DNA of 64,000 bases from Cheilinus undulatus (taxonomy: Eukaryota; Chordata; Actinopteri; Labriformes; Labridae), in contig NC_054881.1 in assembly GCF_018320785.1 (NCBI RefSeq), positions 17,980,275 to 18,044,274 of the forward strand, given 5' to 3'. Shown here piece by piece: positions 26,401-36,800 of this stretch. Position 1 is the first letter of the stretch, and each line of letters begins with the position of its first letter. Under the pieces are notes generated by a model. The model ran no database searches. It was not told the DNA's origin and worked only from the letters and a program-made list of their open reading frames with translations. The position numbers and the translations under genes are program-made.

Positions 26401-28787
26401 AGAAACTCTGTCTCTCTAAAAAGTACTCCTTTTACACCCATTCATGTTACTGACCTGTGGCCAGCTAACCTAATTAGTTGTAAAATTCTTCTTTTGTTGC
26501 CCCGTCCCTGCTATTTTGAGATGTGTTGCTGTCTTCAATTGAAAATAAGTTAATGTTGTTCATGAAATAGTAAAACATCCCAGTTTCAACATCTAATATG
26601 TTGTTTATGTTTGACTGTGAATAAAATATGGGGTTATGAGATTTGCAAATCATAGCCTTGTTTTTATTTACATTTTAAACAGCATCACTTTTTTAAAATC
26701 AGGGTTGAAATTCAAGGTGTACTTTTTACTGTGCATGGATGCAAGGAAAGGACAATGTCCACAGTGGTGCTTTCAATGGTAGTTTGCAGGAGACTTACAA
26801 ATGCATCATGTTTAGTGTGCATAGACATTTGATTCCAGAGACTCATTTTAAAGGGGGAAAAATGAGATTTGGATGCAGAGGAACAGAATTCTAATCTTGA
26901 TGAAAAATATACCATCAAAAGTGCAGTGATAGTGCCAAAGATGGATTTCTTATCAGTGCAAAAGTTCATATCAGCCACACACAGGCTGGAGCTTCACAGT
27001 AACTTATACTTTATCATCGAACTTACTGCGATAGAGCCGAATCCTCCTCCGCTGCAGGAGCGGAGATATCTCTGCTCCTTGGTGGAAATATCCAGCAAGA
27101 TGAGCAGATTTCCTGCTATAAACATCAGAGTTCTGTCATCCAGTAGCTGCAGGTTTCCTCTGCGGCCACTGTCATAACCAAAGGAGTGACTACAAGCAGC
27201 ATGAGTTAATGATCAACTGAGATGAATTGAAGTTATTGACAATTTTTAAAATATTATTTTACTCTGTTTCAAGAGGTCAGTTTACACAATACTTTTCTAA
27301 TGACATTTATGTAACATAGCAATAGATGCATATCTAAAAAATAGGGGTTTACTTACTTATATCACTTTGGGAACATTATATTACCTCACTGCAGAGGCTA
27401 CACTAAAATTCAATATATAAAGTTTTAAACACATGAGGACAAATAATCTGCCTCACACTGAAAATTACTTTGCTGTGATATTACAAACTAACGTGTTATA
27501 TTACAAACTAACGTGTTTCATCTGAAGAGACTACAGGCAAAACATGTTGTTAGCTCATAATAAAGTGATTTTTCTCCTTTGTTAACTTTGCTCCTGCAAC
27601 CAACAAGCACCCAAGAACCTAGGCTGTGCACTGGGATCCCTGTTTAACTTTTTAAATACATGTTAACCTAAAAAATAGGGCATGATATCTTGAATGAGAA
27701 TAAGATAAGTTCAGAACAAAAAAACATCTTCATACATTTACTCAAGTATTTAGCTTTAACAGGTATTCTAAGAAAATGTGAGAATAATAGTGGTGTACAA
27801 TCATTTTTACAATCAATTTTAAGGATACGAGAGGTGCAGGAGGTTCTCTGGGATGTCAGAATCCGGTGTGATGAATGGTCTGGAGTGAAGGTCTTCATAC
27901 TTGTAGTTCACATCTGGAGAAAACTCCTGTTCTGATTCTTCCTTAACCTCCAGCTTTATGGTGGAGTTCTCAGTCTCGTATCCTGTTAGAGTAAGCAATG
28001 TTTCATAGCAATCAAATCTTATAATATATTACCATGTGCAATTATTATCAACACTGATCTTACACCTCCTACGAGGGTGCAACAAGCTTTATGCTATAAA
28101 GGAGGAGGCTGGGGTGGAGGAGGTTAAGCTTCGCAGGCAACAGCAGAATCTCATTTCTGAGATTATGACAATGTGAACACAAAAATTTCAGGATTTTTAA
28201 GACACAAATTTACGACATTTTAATGTAAAAAAAATCTATGAGACCGGGGGTGCAGATGTCCTAGTGGTCTAAGGTGCAACCCATGTACGCAGGCGGCCCG
28301 GGTTTGAATCCAGCCTGTGGCCCTTTACCGCTCTCCCTACTCTCTCTGACTCTATCTACTGTCCTCCTCTATGGAATAAAGGAACAAAATGCCCAAAAAT
28401 AAACCTTTAAAAAAGGCGTATTATGTTTGGATTTTGTCAAATGAAATAATTAAAATTGATGTTTAATTTTTCCAAGTGGGTCCTGAGGATCTTAACCATA
28501 GTTTTTCTTGGATATGATTAGTAGGGGCCCAAGGAAAAAAACAAGACAGGAGCCACTGATCTAACCCCTGCTAACGAACAACTTATTTAGGCATACTTGT
28601 CTTTCAATATGTGTTTCTAACAATCTTTATAAACCTGAATAAATATAGCCTAATGTAAACTGTTATTTCATCTTGAATGTTAAAAATATTCAGTTTCACT
28701 GTTTTTTACATATTAAAGTGACAACCTACCTTCTTTCTGTGTGATCTCTGCCTCTTCACCAACTGAAGCTATCATTTCCTCAGACAT
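5427..28787 (-). CDS. cfap44: Cilia- and flagella-associated protein 44
   Basis: CFAP44 (WDR52) is an axonemal protein that, with CFAP43, forms the tether holding inner dynein arm f in motile cilia and sperm tails. The model has 34 exons, all in phase, 1774 aa (human about 1854). Exons from the 5' end: 28730-28787, 27829-27982, 27027-27189, 24513-24615, 24217-24430, 24006-24120, 23142-23306, 21149-21304, 21017-21064, 19037-19136, 18844-18938, 18564-18773, 18353-18463, 18113-18265, 17723-17938, 16358-16500, 15950-16229, 15167-15222, 14854-15016, 14558-14688, 13934-14139, 13717-13861, 13372-13549, 12680-12921, 11022-11256, 10240-10443, 8393-8588, 8185-8301, 6897-7027, 6691-6807, 6351-6552, 6086-6246, 5819-5953, 5427-5648. 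Family matches include [32 protein letters not shown] and [20 protein letters not shown]. The start is [13 protein letters not shown] probable 5' UTR intron (acceptor near 28827, donor near 29003) and an X-box lie upstream. Intron 2 is U12 type. Confidence 0.95.
7150..8010. repeat. Fold-back element with inverted 19-bp arrays, in cfap44 intron 28
   Basis: The ends are inverted copies: about 7160-7190 reads TATGGAAGCCAATTTCTGCC and about 7970-8000 reads, reversed, TATGGAAGCCCATTTCCAAT. Inside, 7200-7800 is a degenerate tandem array of AAGTCATAATTATGAGATA. At 7860-7930 the same unit occurs inverted (TATCTCATAATGATG...). It has no coding capacity. This layout is that of a non-autonomous fold-back DNA element. 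The frames read through it (for example 7579-7800) are repeat artefacts. Confidence 0.65.
8185..8301 (-). other. cfap44: cfap44 exon 28: acidic Ser/Asp/Glu tract
   Basis: This 117-bp exon (residues about 1414-1452) encodes a repetitive acidic stretch built of DEDSDEES-like units, from repeated TCAGATGAAGA-type hexamers and nonamers. It sits between coiled-coil segments. The exon is in phase 1 at both ends, so skipping it would keep the frame. The Ser-Asp-Glu pattern fits casein kinase 2 sites, but that is inference. Confidence 0.75.
8600..9580 (-). mobile_element. Tc1/mariner copy in cfap44 intron 26
   Basis: The plus strand reads as reverse complement of a Tc1 transposase gene: cacagcatgatgctaccacc (8755-8774) corresponds to GGGSIML, followed by text matching upstream and helix-turn-helix parts of the transposase to about 9240. 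The element then ends in ggtctgaatacttatg (9408-9423) and cacattaat-type AT-rich sequence. Both outer repeats are worn and the reading frame is broken. The lower edge lies within about 15-40 bp of the exon 27 acceptor at 8588. Confidence 0.8.
11735..12060. repeat. Interspersed repeat of unknown class
   Basis: The stretch with aatatctcaagaatgatttg and ctcaaggatgaactgattgg (about 11877-11960) resembles a dispersed repeat seen often in fish introns. I cannot name its class. It is followed by ggaacaataaagtg (12072-12085), which looks like the 3' end of a retroposon, and then by a pentamer array. Confidence 0.4.
12086..12280. repeat. Degenerate pentamer array, first block
   Basis: This is a run of imperfect 5-bp units of the form GTATC/GTATT/GTACC, directly after an AATAAAG-type tail. 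It lies in cfap44 intron 23. The frames open through it code only for low-complexity text. Confidence 0.7.
12340..12660 (+). repeat. Retroposon tail plus second pentamer array
   Basis: Positions about 12405-12470 hold gtgaagtgtcttgatataac and ggcgctatacaaacaaa, a 3' tail shared by many fish SINE/LINE copies. It is followed at 12478-12660 by imperfect GTATC/GTATT pentamers like those of the first block. The array starts where the element's own simple tail would begin, so I read it as an expanded and diverged tail. It ends about 20 bp from the cfap44 exon 24 donor at 12679. Confidence 0.5.
16866..17045 (+). mobile_element. tRNA-derived SINE in cfap44 intron 15
   Basis: The head reads like a tRNA gene, with an A-box region (GGCCAAGTGGTTTAAGGTGC, 16879-16898) and a B box GGTTCGAATCC (16919-16929). 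A pyrimidine-rich body follows and then ctatcaataaaggcatataa at the 3' end. Copies of the same family occur at 28244-28415, 33710-33903 (minus) and 49110-49192 (tail only). Internal RNA polymerase III promoter boxes are visible, but no cloverleaf can be completed. Confidence 0.8.
19233..20715 (+). mobile_element. Tc1/mariner copy with foreign insert, in cfap44 intron 9
   Basis: The left end (caactccaattcccaaaaga...) and the right part (tcaaaatgagctaatattt, 20561-20579) match a common fish Tc1-family element. Transposase text is readable from about 19634 onwards and again from 20190 to 20540. Sequence unlike the element occupies about 19806-20190, and a 28-bp piece (20192-20219) is directly repeated at 20220-20247. 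The 3' third of the transposase region is deleted. Two other copies of the family are at 24720-26680 and 46262-46966. Confidence 0.8.
21550..22950 (-). mobile_element. Near full-length Tc1-like element in cfap44 intron 7
   Basis: The minus strand encodes most of a Tc1 transposase: helix-turn-helix text [17 protein letters not shown]-like with GWPTKITPR (22466-22380), then [31 protein letters not shown], and [10 protein letters not shown]. At least one frame break separates the N-terminal part (22053-22466) from the C-terminal part (21791-22159). The right end, gggggcaaatactttttcac at 22918-22937 followed by ggcactgta, is the outer inverted repeat. This is the best preserved transposon in the window, though inactive by reading frame. 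Confidence 0.85.
24720..26680 (-). mobile_element. Tc1/mariner copy split by a LINE, in cfap44 intron 3
   Basis: Two blocks of the same Tc1 family as 19233-20715, read on the minus strand, flank a LINE. The lower block (24720-25396) includes [19 protein letters not shown] and [20 protein letters not shown] text. The upper block (26289-26680) has the 5' region and the terminal sequence ending in tatggggttatgagatttgc (26629-26648). About 300 bp between gtgttcc (26345) and ggtgaacctc (26374) of the family text is missing. It is inactive. Confidence 0.8.
25397..26288 (+). mobile_element. LINE fragment (L2/CR1/Rex1 group) inserted into Tc1
   Basis: The plus strand holds the 3' part of a non-LTR reverse transcriptase. 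It has a decayed catalytic box (CDDITVIG where YADDTTVIG-like text is expected) near 25450-25475. It continues through [24 protein letters not shown] and [13 protein letters not shown], to [20 protein letters not shown], and a 3' end atgacaataaagatttctta with a TTATC-type tail. The 546-bp open frame at 25549-26094 is part of it. The element is 5' truncated, as is usual for LINE insertions, and has frame breaks. Confidence 0.8.
27190..27828 (-). other. cfap44: U12-type intron (cfap44 intron 2)
   Basis: The donor after exon 2 reads GTATCCTT (minus strand, 27828 down to 27821), identical to the first eight bases of the minor-spliceosome consensus. Upstream of the exon 3 acceptor lies ATCATTAAC (27213 down to 27205), matching the branch consensus TTCCTTAAC at seven of nine positions. 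Its branch A is about 16 nt from the TAG acceptor. There is no polypyrimidine tract between them. The other donors in this gene are ordinary U2 type. Confidence 0.8.
27478..27517. repeat. 20-bp tandem duplication
   Basis: The unit TATTACAAACTAACGTGTT occurs twice head to tail inside cfap44 intron 2. Only the two copies are present. Confidence 0.8.
28244..28415 (+). mobile_element. tRNA-derived SINE in cfap44 intron 1
   Basis: The head has an A-box-like GTCCTAGTGGTCTAAGGTGC (28258-28277) and a B box GGTTTGAATCC (28301-28311). It is followed by the family body and a tail with ggaataaaggaacaaaatgc. It belongs to the same family as 16866-17045. The B box carries one C-to-T change from the other plus-strand copy. 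Confidence 0.8.
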
Positions 28788-29055
28788 TTTCGCTGTTAAA
28801 TTATCGGCAGCTCTGTCTTTTTATCTGAAACATGAGAACTCGACATTCAATGCAACTTTCTAGCTAACGTTAAACTAAAATGACGTTCAGTTCAATGTGG
28901 TAAATGTTGTAACAGTGAAAAATATAAAAGGTTATTGGCCTATTCAGCAATTATTTCGCACCAAGCCTCGAATTTAAAGTTACTTTGTCTTATGTTTAGT
29001 ACCTGTAACCTTCTTATTAAACAGACTCTTCATAAGTCCGTTTGAGTTTGGAGAG

Positions 29056-29068
29056 GTTGCCAGGCAAC
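29056..29068. promoter_or_regulatory. RFX X-box upstream of cfap44
   Basis: GTTGCCAGGCAAC is a perfect palindromic X-box: half-sites GTTGCC and GGCAAC with a one-base spacer, fitting GTNRCC-N(0-3)-RGYAAC. It lies 269 bp upstream of the cfap44 ATG, just outside the probable 5' UTR intron. RFX factors drive ciliary gene expression across animals through such sites, so the context fits regulation of an axonemal gene. Confidence 0.75.
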
Positions 29069-30262
29069 AATGAAAGGCAAACCGCTGCAAAGCACTCTGG
29101 TTATTGAAGTTTTTGTCTATTTTCTTTCATTGACGGCGTATTTGCTTCGTTTTTAAATAAAGTGGAGTTAAACTTTAGATGAATAATTTAAAAATTTTAC
29201 ATTTCATCGAAAGGCTTTAAAAAGACTGTAGAAATTAAAACATAACAGAATTGTTACAAAAAACGGCTCTTATGACAAACATGGCCCCTCTAAATTCGCT
29301 GTTTTATCTGTAACGAAGCAAATAATGTTCTTAGTAAAATTGGGATTCTCATTATTTTTAGAGAATTAACCATTTTCTCGATTAACTGCATGTCTAATGC
29401 ACTGCCAGAGTTGTTCTGGCTAGTTCTTAGTAGAACTGAACTGTCGTAAAGTAACATATTTTGCGGCAGCGAGCGTTCAGTTTCATTGGAGGTATTGTGC
29501 CGTAAACTGTTATGTTCAAAGAACACATGGGACTGAGCAGTGGCAGCGTGTGAGTACATCTCAAATGTGAGTAACAGAATAAATGTTGTAAACCCTGTAG
29601 TTGTTCTCGTTGGCAGTACAGATAAAAGACAAATGCGCTTAGCTCTACCAATAATATAAAAATGTCTGTTGACAGGGGTTGTTTATAGAATTAGCTAACT
29701 TCGCTAGCACTGGGCAAAACATTCAAAACAACCAGCCTCAGTTATTAGACGATAACCGACAAACCTAATAAATCTTAATGAATAAATGGTGCTGTTCCAG
29801 CATAAATATCAGGTATAGTTTACATCTTAGGAGTGAATTTTACTTGGGTGTTGCATACAGTAGTGGTTAACCTAGTTTTCTTTCTTTCTTTGCTATCCAA
29901 CTTCCACGTACTATATTTGACTCCCTTAGAGGAATAAAATAACTGTTCCTCCTAATTCAAAAATCTTTGAGACAACAGTTGAAATTTGAAATGTATTTGG
30001 AGTAAATAAAAAGAGAAAATTATAGCCATAGAGATATAATAATATTACACGACACAGACAACAAAGTGAAATAATTGTGTCAAAAGCAATAATTTTGTTT
30101 ACATATCCAAAAAGGAGTGGGAGGGAGTACACACAATCATTTTCATCCCCTCTCCATAATTCATTTCATGTTAATTATCCAGCTTCCTCATAGTCTAGAT
30201 GGTAGGTAACAGAACATTTGTCTGTCACATATATGATTTTGTGTTACTGCATTCATACTTTT

Positions 30263-30540
30263 TTAACTCTTATCAGTAATATAACGTTTTAATATAAAGT
30301 TTTTGTTTTTCCAGTGAGGGAGATGCCACCACACTATCACACTGCTGCCACCAAAATATTTTACTCTATCTGTGCCGATATCAGCATAGCTTTCTCTGCA
30401 ATGTCTCCACACTTTGACCTTACGATCCAACTTCTTTAGGCAGAATCTGGACTCTTCACTGAACATAACCGGTGCCAAAATAGGCATCTGATTGTCAGCA
30501 CCTGAGGGTGCTGCTAAAACAAGAGTCAAAAACAACTGCC
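30263..30540 (-). mobile_element. Tc1-like transposase fragment
   Basis: The minus strand reads FSEESRFCLKKLDRKVKVWR, then ADIGTDRVKYFGGSSVIVW, which matches the central region of Tc1-type transposases (usually FSDESRF...GGGSVMVWG). No terminal repeats are seen. The piece lies in the 5' region of pum3, upstream of its first coding exon, and differs from the other Tc1 families in this window. Confidence 0.7.
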
Positions 30541-30629
30541 GATATCATGTCGACATTATCGTGCATCCTTACCAAAATAAAAGTTCATGACTGATTTTTG
30601 TAGTCTTAACATGTATTTCTATATATACG

Positions 30630-30632
<3 letters not shown>

Positions 30633-30672
<40 letters not shown>
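30633..30672. repeat. (ATT)n microsatellite
   Basis: About 13 perfect ATT units lie 130 bp upstream of the first pum3 coding exon. Confidence 0.9.
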
Positions 30673-30673
<1 letters not shown>

Positions 30674-30802
30674 TGTTGACACATACCTATACAAATTGAA
30701 GTTCAATATATAGATAGTAAATATGTGACAATATTATGTGGTCATGACAATGTATAACATGACATGTTTTCCTTTTTTTGTGTGTGTTTGATGCATTTTA
30801 GA

Positions 30803-33800
30803 ATGGAGGCCAAATCCAAAAAGCCCTTCTCTCCCAAAGGTGGGAAAAAGTTCACACAGAAAGGAAAGGGTAAGTTCCAGCTTACATTATCATGGTTGAT
30901 ACATCATCAGTTTTGGTTTTGTCACTGTGATTTAAAATGATTCCCCTTTCCAGATTCAATAGGGACCAAACTTGGTGGAAAACCAGGCAGTAAGCCAGGT
31001 GGTAAAAAGCCCTTCAAACCGTACAACAACACAGAGCGTAAGAACAGACCAGGGAAGGATGGTGATGGAGGCAAGAAACAACAAAAGTTTGCTTTCTCCA
31101 AAGGTGGGAAAGGACCACAGAAGAGGAAAATGCCACATTTTAAAGCGAAACACAAGGAAGAAGGTGATGGTAAGTAAACAGTTTGCTTTTTGTTCTGTAG
31201 AACTTTTTGAACAAATCCAACAAATGAAAAGAGCCCTAATGTGAGTGTATGTACCACCAGGTCCTGTGGCCAAAAAGATGAGGAAAGGGGAGTTTAATCC
31301 AAAAACAAAGGAGCTGACTAAAGAGGAGCTGAAGAAGAACAGGCAGCAGAGGAAGAAGGACTTGAAAACAAGCAGACAGCAGGCAGAGAGGAAAGACATG
31401 TTTGAGATCATCTGTAAAGCAAAGAAAATGTGGGGAGATCTCAGGAGGTACGCACTCACAGGGATCTGGAATTTCAGCAACATATGCTTAAGATCTGCTT
31501 GACATTCTGTATCAAACCAATCAGCATTTAGATTCCCTGACTGCCTAAAAAGCATCAGAGATATTCTAACTAATCTTCATTCAACAAATAACCATTAAAA
31601 GTTGTTTTCTACTGCTTAAAGCATGACTTTTTCCTTTTTTTCAAGCATGCATTGTGATATTCTCTTGGCAGATTTTGGCAAATTTCCCTCAGTGGCGAAT
31701 GAATCACTAAAATTTGTGTAGTTTTAAGGTTATACTGCAGAAGTCGGCACTGCTGCTTTACTTACTTTCCACTGTTATTTAGAAACTCAGAAGGTGCATG
31801 CCGCTTCTTCTAGATAGTATGGACAAAGAAACGAGAGCATTTACAGTGTGAACATGAAAGCCACGTGGAAAAGGAAGCTTTACCTGATTTTTTTTTTAAA
31901 GCGTCATCAGAATAACAATATGCCTCTTTCCAGAGACCTACAGTGACTGTCAGAATACGACAGACAATGCTTGCTGAAGGCTTCCGAGATTAAAGAAGAA
32001 TTTATTGTAGCTTTTCAGAGTTTGACTGCATGACAAATAAAGTCTATAATTTGGATTATTCAAAGAAATTCTGATGTGTGGAGGACATTCAAGAAGCTAA
32101 TCAATCAAATCTGTTTTATAAATATGTTAGTATAAGAATCTACAGTTTCCTGCTTTGACTAACATGATGGTGATGTTTGCACTTCACAGGAAGAATTGTG
32201 AAAAAGAATTGAAGGAGAAACTGATGAAGGAGCTTCACAACCTGCTCCGTGGAAAGATTAAACAGGTGAGTCTCCCTCTCTGGTTTTCTCTGTTTACTGG
32301 AAGGTTTTTTTGGTTTTGAGACATTTGATCAGCTGCAGCACCTTCCCCCTCTTTACAAATGTGTTTATTTAAAAAAAAGCATATGCATTTTTATTGTTAA
32401 ATGCCAGCACATGTCCTGTCAGTCAAACTAAGTGGGGGAGTTATTTTGAAGGTTTTCTAATGAAGCAGTTTCTGGAGACTAGTAAATGTTTTAACTTTAC
32501 TACAGCACATGTTGCAATTCAAAGAGGTTTATTGTATTGTTTAGTAGTTTATCTTTCAAGATGATTCCAGCTCACTGCAGGTTTGTTTTTGTCTATCAGT
32601 AATTAAAACATTTAACTCTCCAATATTGATATCTGAGGTTTGGGAATATAAAAAATCAGTAAAGGTAGTTGAGAAGTCGGGCAGGATCAGTCCCACGTTG
32701 TTGTAGTTATACATGTTGTATCTTGATTGTCTTGGTTGTTTATATTTCTGCCTCCAGATGGCGTTTGCTCACGACTCTGTGCGAGTGCTGCAGTGTTTCA
32801 TTCAGTTCGGCAGCCATGAACAGAGACAGGAAGTGTTTGAGGAGATTAAAGGTGCACACATCTGTTCATAAAAATCTGTTAGTGTATCTGTGATTCATGT
32901 GTACCACCTTTTTGCATGTTAGCTAGCTAAAGACAACTGTTCTGTGTTTCCAGATGTGGGGAATGAACAATTTCAAATTACAGGCACAGCGGTTACATGC
33001 ACTTTTAACTTCAGATAAAGTTTAGGAATTCAAGCTGTGGCTTTTATTCTGATAGACTTGGGCTCATAGTGATGCAACTAATAAACAAGAATTAACTGTC
33101 TCTGTTTTGTTTTCACCCACAGAGGACACCATCACTCTGTGTAAGTCACAGTATGGCAGACACATTGTGAAAAAGCTGCTGATGTACGGGTGAGTAGACT
33201 CGAAGCTTATACCTTTTTTTCTCCTGCTCTCTTTTAGCAGATGTTTATGCAAATATGCAAATCACACACCCTTCTATTTGATGTAGTTGCCTAGCTGTGA
33301 TAATTATAGCTAATATAAATGCATGTGAATTCAAGTGCTCAGTATTATAACCATAAAACAGGAAATTTTAGAGGTGATTTGGTATGTTTAAAGAGATTTC
33401 ATTGTAAAAAATATAATTAGAAACTTGAAAATGTTACATTTTTGTTGTGTGGAGAAGTATTTGATGGCATTTTTTAAATTATTTTTCCAGATATGTTGCT
33501 TGTTTAAAGTCCATTTATCATTAATTATTCAGTGGAAAGCTTGATTTTTTTATTAACTTAGTGTGCATTTCTGTACCGTAATCTTTTATTATTATTTAGA
33601 CTTAATTCTATATACAAATTATATATTGACAAATAATATTAATCACCTAGTTAAAAAAATACCAGGAGAGTTACATAATGCATTTGTATGTTCTCAAAAA
33701 GTTCTACACTTTCTTTTTTTTTTTTTAAGATTTATTTTTGGGCTTTTCATGCCTTTTTTCGATAGAGGAGGACAGTGGGTAGAGCTGGAAACGGGAGAGT

Positions 33801-36800
33801 GAGTGGGGAGAGTCATGCGGTAAAGGACCACAGGCTGGATTCGAACCCAGGCCGCCTGCGCACAGGGGTAGCACCTTAGACTGCTAGTCCAAAGGTGCTC
33901 CCCAAAGTTCTACACTTTCTAGATCAAGAATTTAACTTCCTAGAATCTAAATCAAAAAACATAATGCCTGTGTCTCTTGACAATATTATCAGCTGAGAGG
34001 GTGACAAAAACAAGTCCAAGATTTAGTCTTTACATCCTTACAAAGTCTGTTCTTTGAAAACATTTGAGATATCACAGTGAGTCTGTGAGAAAAAACCACA
34101 AACCTGAGGGTAAAGCTGTCTAAATATAGCACAATTAATGTTTTCTCTCAGGATTTTTATTTTCTTGTTTCTACAATTTTGTCTAGCTGATATTTAATTT
34201 TTTGTGACTAAGTTGTGCGTTTGTGCTTCCTTTGCAGTAACAAGGAGGTTGTTGCCGCTGTGATGCAAACTTTCAAAGGTCATGTGCGTCCAATGCTTCG
34301 GCATGCTGCCGCCTCGTCTATTATTGAGTACGCCTACAACGACAAAGCTGTGCTCGCACAGAGACTCATGCTCACTGAGGAGCTGTACGGGAACACCTTC
34401 ACTGTGTGCAAGGTACGCATGAACACATGCCTCCTTACCACTGCACTGGAAGTGTTTTAAAAGACCTTCAACCAATCATTTCTCTGTCTGTGTTCAGTCG
34501 ACTGTGTGTAATACCATCGAGAAGGTCGCTCAGGAGAACCCGGACAAACTAAACAACATCATCGATGAGATGAAGCAGATCCTCACACCCATGGCTCAGA
34601 AGTAAGAAAACAGTATCTTTTACTTAAAATTCATTCATCTTTGTGGGGAAAGACCTGCCTGTTAAGACATATTGACATTATTGGGTCAACATCAGAGACT
34701 TTTGTGTGTTTGATGTACAGAGAGGTGCTAGATTTCTACATGTTGAGAAAATCTTTAAAATAAATTCATGCTGTAAATAAATGTTGTTGTTTTTGTCCCC
34801 TTTAAAGAAACAGCACTTGGGTTAAAATTTGAAAAGCTTTAAGGTTGACATTCTTTTGGAAGAAGAACCATGCAGCCTGTTGACATCTCTTAAATAAAAA
34901 ATGAAATGTGAAATTAAATATGTCTGTTTTGTTGTGTTTTAGAGAACAGGTCATCAAACACTCTCTGGTCCACAAAGTCTTCTTGGATTTCTTCCTGCTC
35001 TCTCCCGAAAAACAAAGAACGGTGAGCTTCTCGTAATTTTGTATTTCTTCTCACATTATTTAATAAATAAATAAAATTTAATTCATTTAATAGCAGCAAC
35101 GTCTTAGCATGTGTATTATGTGAAATCAAACAAATACAGCAAGAGCAAAATACATGCAAATAAAAAAGTAAAAGTTGTCCTGTCTCATCTGATTTGTTTT
35201 GCTCTGAACAGGAGATGATCGAGTCCATCAGAGAATCAGTCGTCTACATGGCTCACACGCACGACGGAGCACGAGTGGCAATGCACTGTCTGTGGCACGG
35301 GACGTCCAAGGTCTGAACTCGCACATTCACACATACATTTCTTCAGCCGTCTTTCTTTAAAGATAGTCCACCAGTGCCTACATCGGTATTTCAGCTCGCT
35401 GTGATGGTATTTCTTACATATTTGCTATGGCTTCATTTTCCTAGCTTTTAAAGCTTTGATATGTTGGCTAGTGAAGCACCATTTCATACATCTAAAAAAA
35501 AAAAAAAAAAAATTTAACACTTCTTGAATCAGATCTTACAATAAATAAATAATGATTAAAAGTAATAGATCATAATTTAATTAACAGTAATAAAATAAAA
35601 TAAATATTACATTATAAAAAAAGTAAATTTGTAAATGAAAAATAAAATAATAATAATAATAAATAAATGAAATAATAAAATTAATAATAAATAATGATAA
35701 TATGTAACTAGAAAAGCACTCAGAGAGCGCAGACCTCCACCATTAGCCCTATCTCCCAATAGTGATAAATCCTTTAAAAATTTCCTGGATCCAGACGGTG
35801 ATACCAGTTCTTCCTTATGCCATTTCTGACATTTCCTGAAAATTTAATCAAAATCTGTCCATAGCCCTCTGAGTTATGTTGCTAACAAACTAACAAACTA
35901 ACTAACAAACCCTGCTGATCACATAACCTCCTTGGCGGAGGTAATAATGTAATTGTAATGTATAATGTAATGTTATTATATATGATATATACATATAATA
36001 ATGTAAATAGTGTAAATAATAATATATTTTTTTAAGTTTTGTCTCAATTAGAATGAATTTAGATTAAATATGATGATTTAGCCATTATTCTTTCAGTCTT
36101 TAAAACCTGGCGCTGACACTAACAAACACATATTACACAAGGCAGGTGAATTGTTTTGCCATTGTGTTCACATATTAGTAGCTTTATTTAAAAACAGCAA
36201 TAGAATTTGAGTTGAAAAATACATTTATAATACGGTGTCTTTGTTTCTTTGTTATAAGGAAAATTTTGATTTTTCTTGTTTCAGGACAGAAAAGTTGTCA
36301 TCAAAACCATGAAGACGTACATGGTGAAGTTTGCCACGGTGAGGTCTCATTGCTGCTCTGTTCAATTAATGCTTTTTTTGTGTTTGTTTTAAACATGCTG
36401 GTAATACTTTTTTAAAGGTCATTGGATGGAAAAAAAAAAGCCCTATTACTCTACATTTAACATTGTCTAGTAGTTTATCAATGGAAAAAGTCTTTTATAG
36501 CTCCTTTTATCAAAGTTTGGGCTGTTGTTTTATTTGTCCTCAGGGGGAGTTCGGTCACCTGGTTCTTTTAGCCATATTTGATTGTGTGGATGACACAAAG
36601 CTGGTCAAGCAGGCCGTGCTCTCAGTAAGTTTTATGTTACGTGGTTTGAAGATACCTCACAAAGTAAAAGTCCTGATTACTGAACTATTGACTGCAGTTT
36701 TCTTGAAAGTGAAATGAAAATAACTTGCATAGCTGTCAGGTCACAATACGAATTTGAAGATTTCCGAAAATCAGAGTCTATAAATGTGGTTTCCTGTGTT

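Larger units (their letters stand above)
15950..28787 (-). other. cfap44: cfap44 exons 1-17: WD40-repeat half
   Basis: Residues 1 to about 828 carry degenerate WD40 repeats expected to fold as two beta-propellers. Repeat-like blocks include [49 protein letters not shown] and [20 protein letters not shown]. Exon 15 (17723-17938, residues 616-687) interrupts them with a highly charged segment: a basic stretch rich in [11 protein letters not shown] followed by an acidic run of Glu, then [16 protein letters not shown] infer an exposed linker within the propeller region. Confidence 0.8.
28788..30802. other. Divergent intergenic region, cfap44 / pum3
   Basis: This 2-kb region between the two ATG codons contains the cfap44 promoter side with its X-box (29056-29068), then the pum3 5' side. 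For cfap44, ACAG/GTACTA near 29003 and TTTCAG near 28828 could bound a 5' UTR intron. For pum3, the acceptor TTTTAG at 30800-30801 shows that an untranslated exon lies upstream. A donor-like GT/GAGTAC near 29550 is one candidate, but I cannot fix it. A Tc1 fragment and an ATT microsatellite lie in the pum3 half. Confidence 0.5.

Noticed and set aside
30956-31555. 199-aa open frame on the minus strand
   Set aside because: It lies opposite pum3 exons 2-3 and their intron. Its hydrophobic text mirrors Lys-rich pum3 codons and matches no family.
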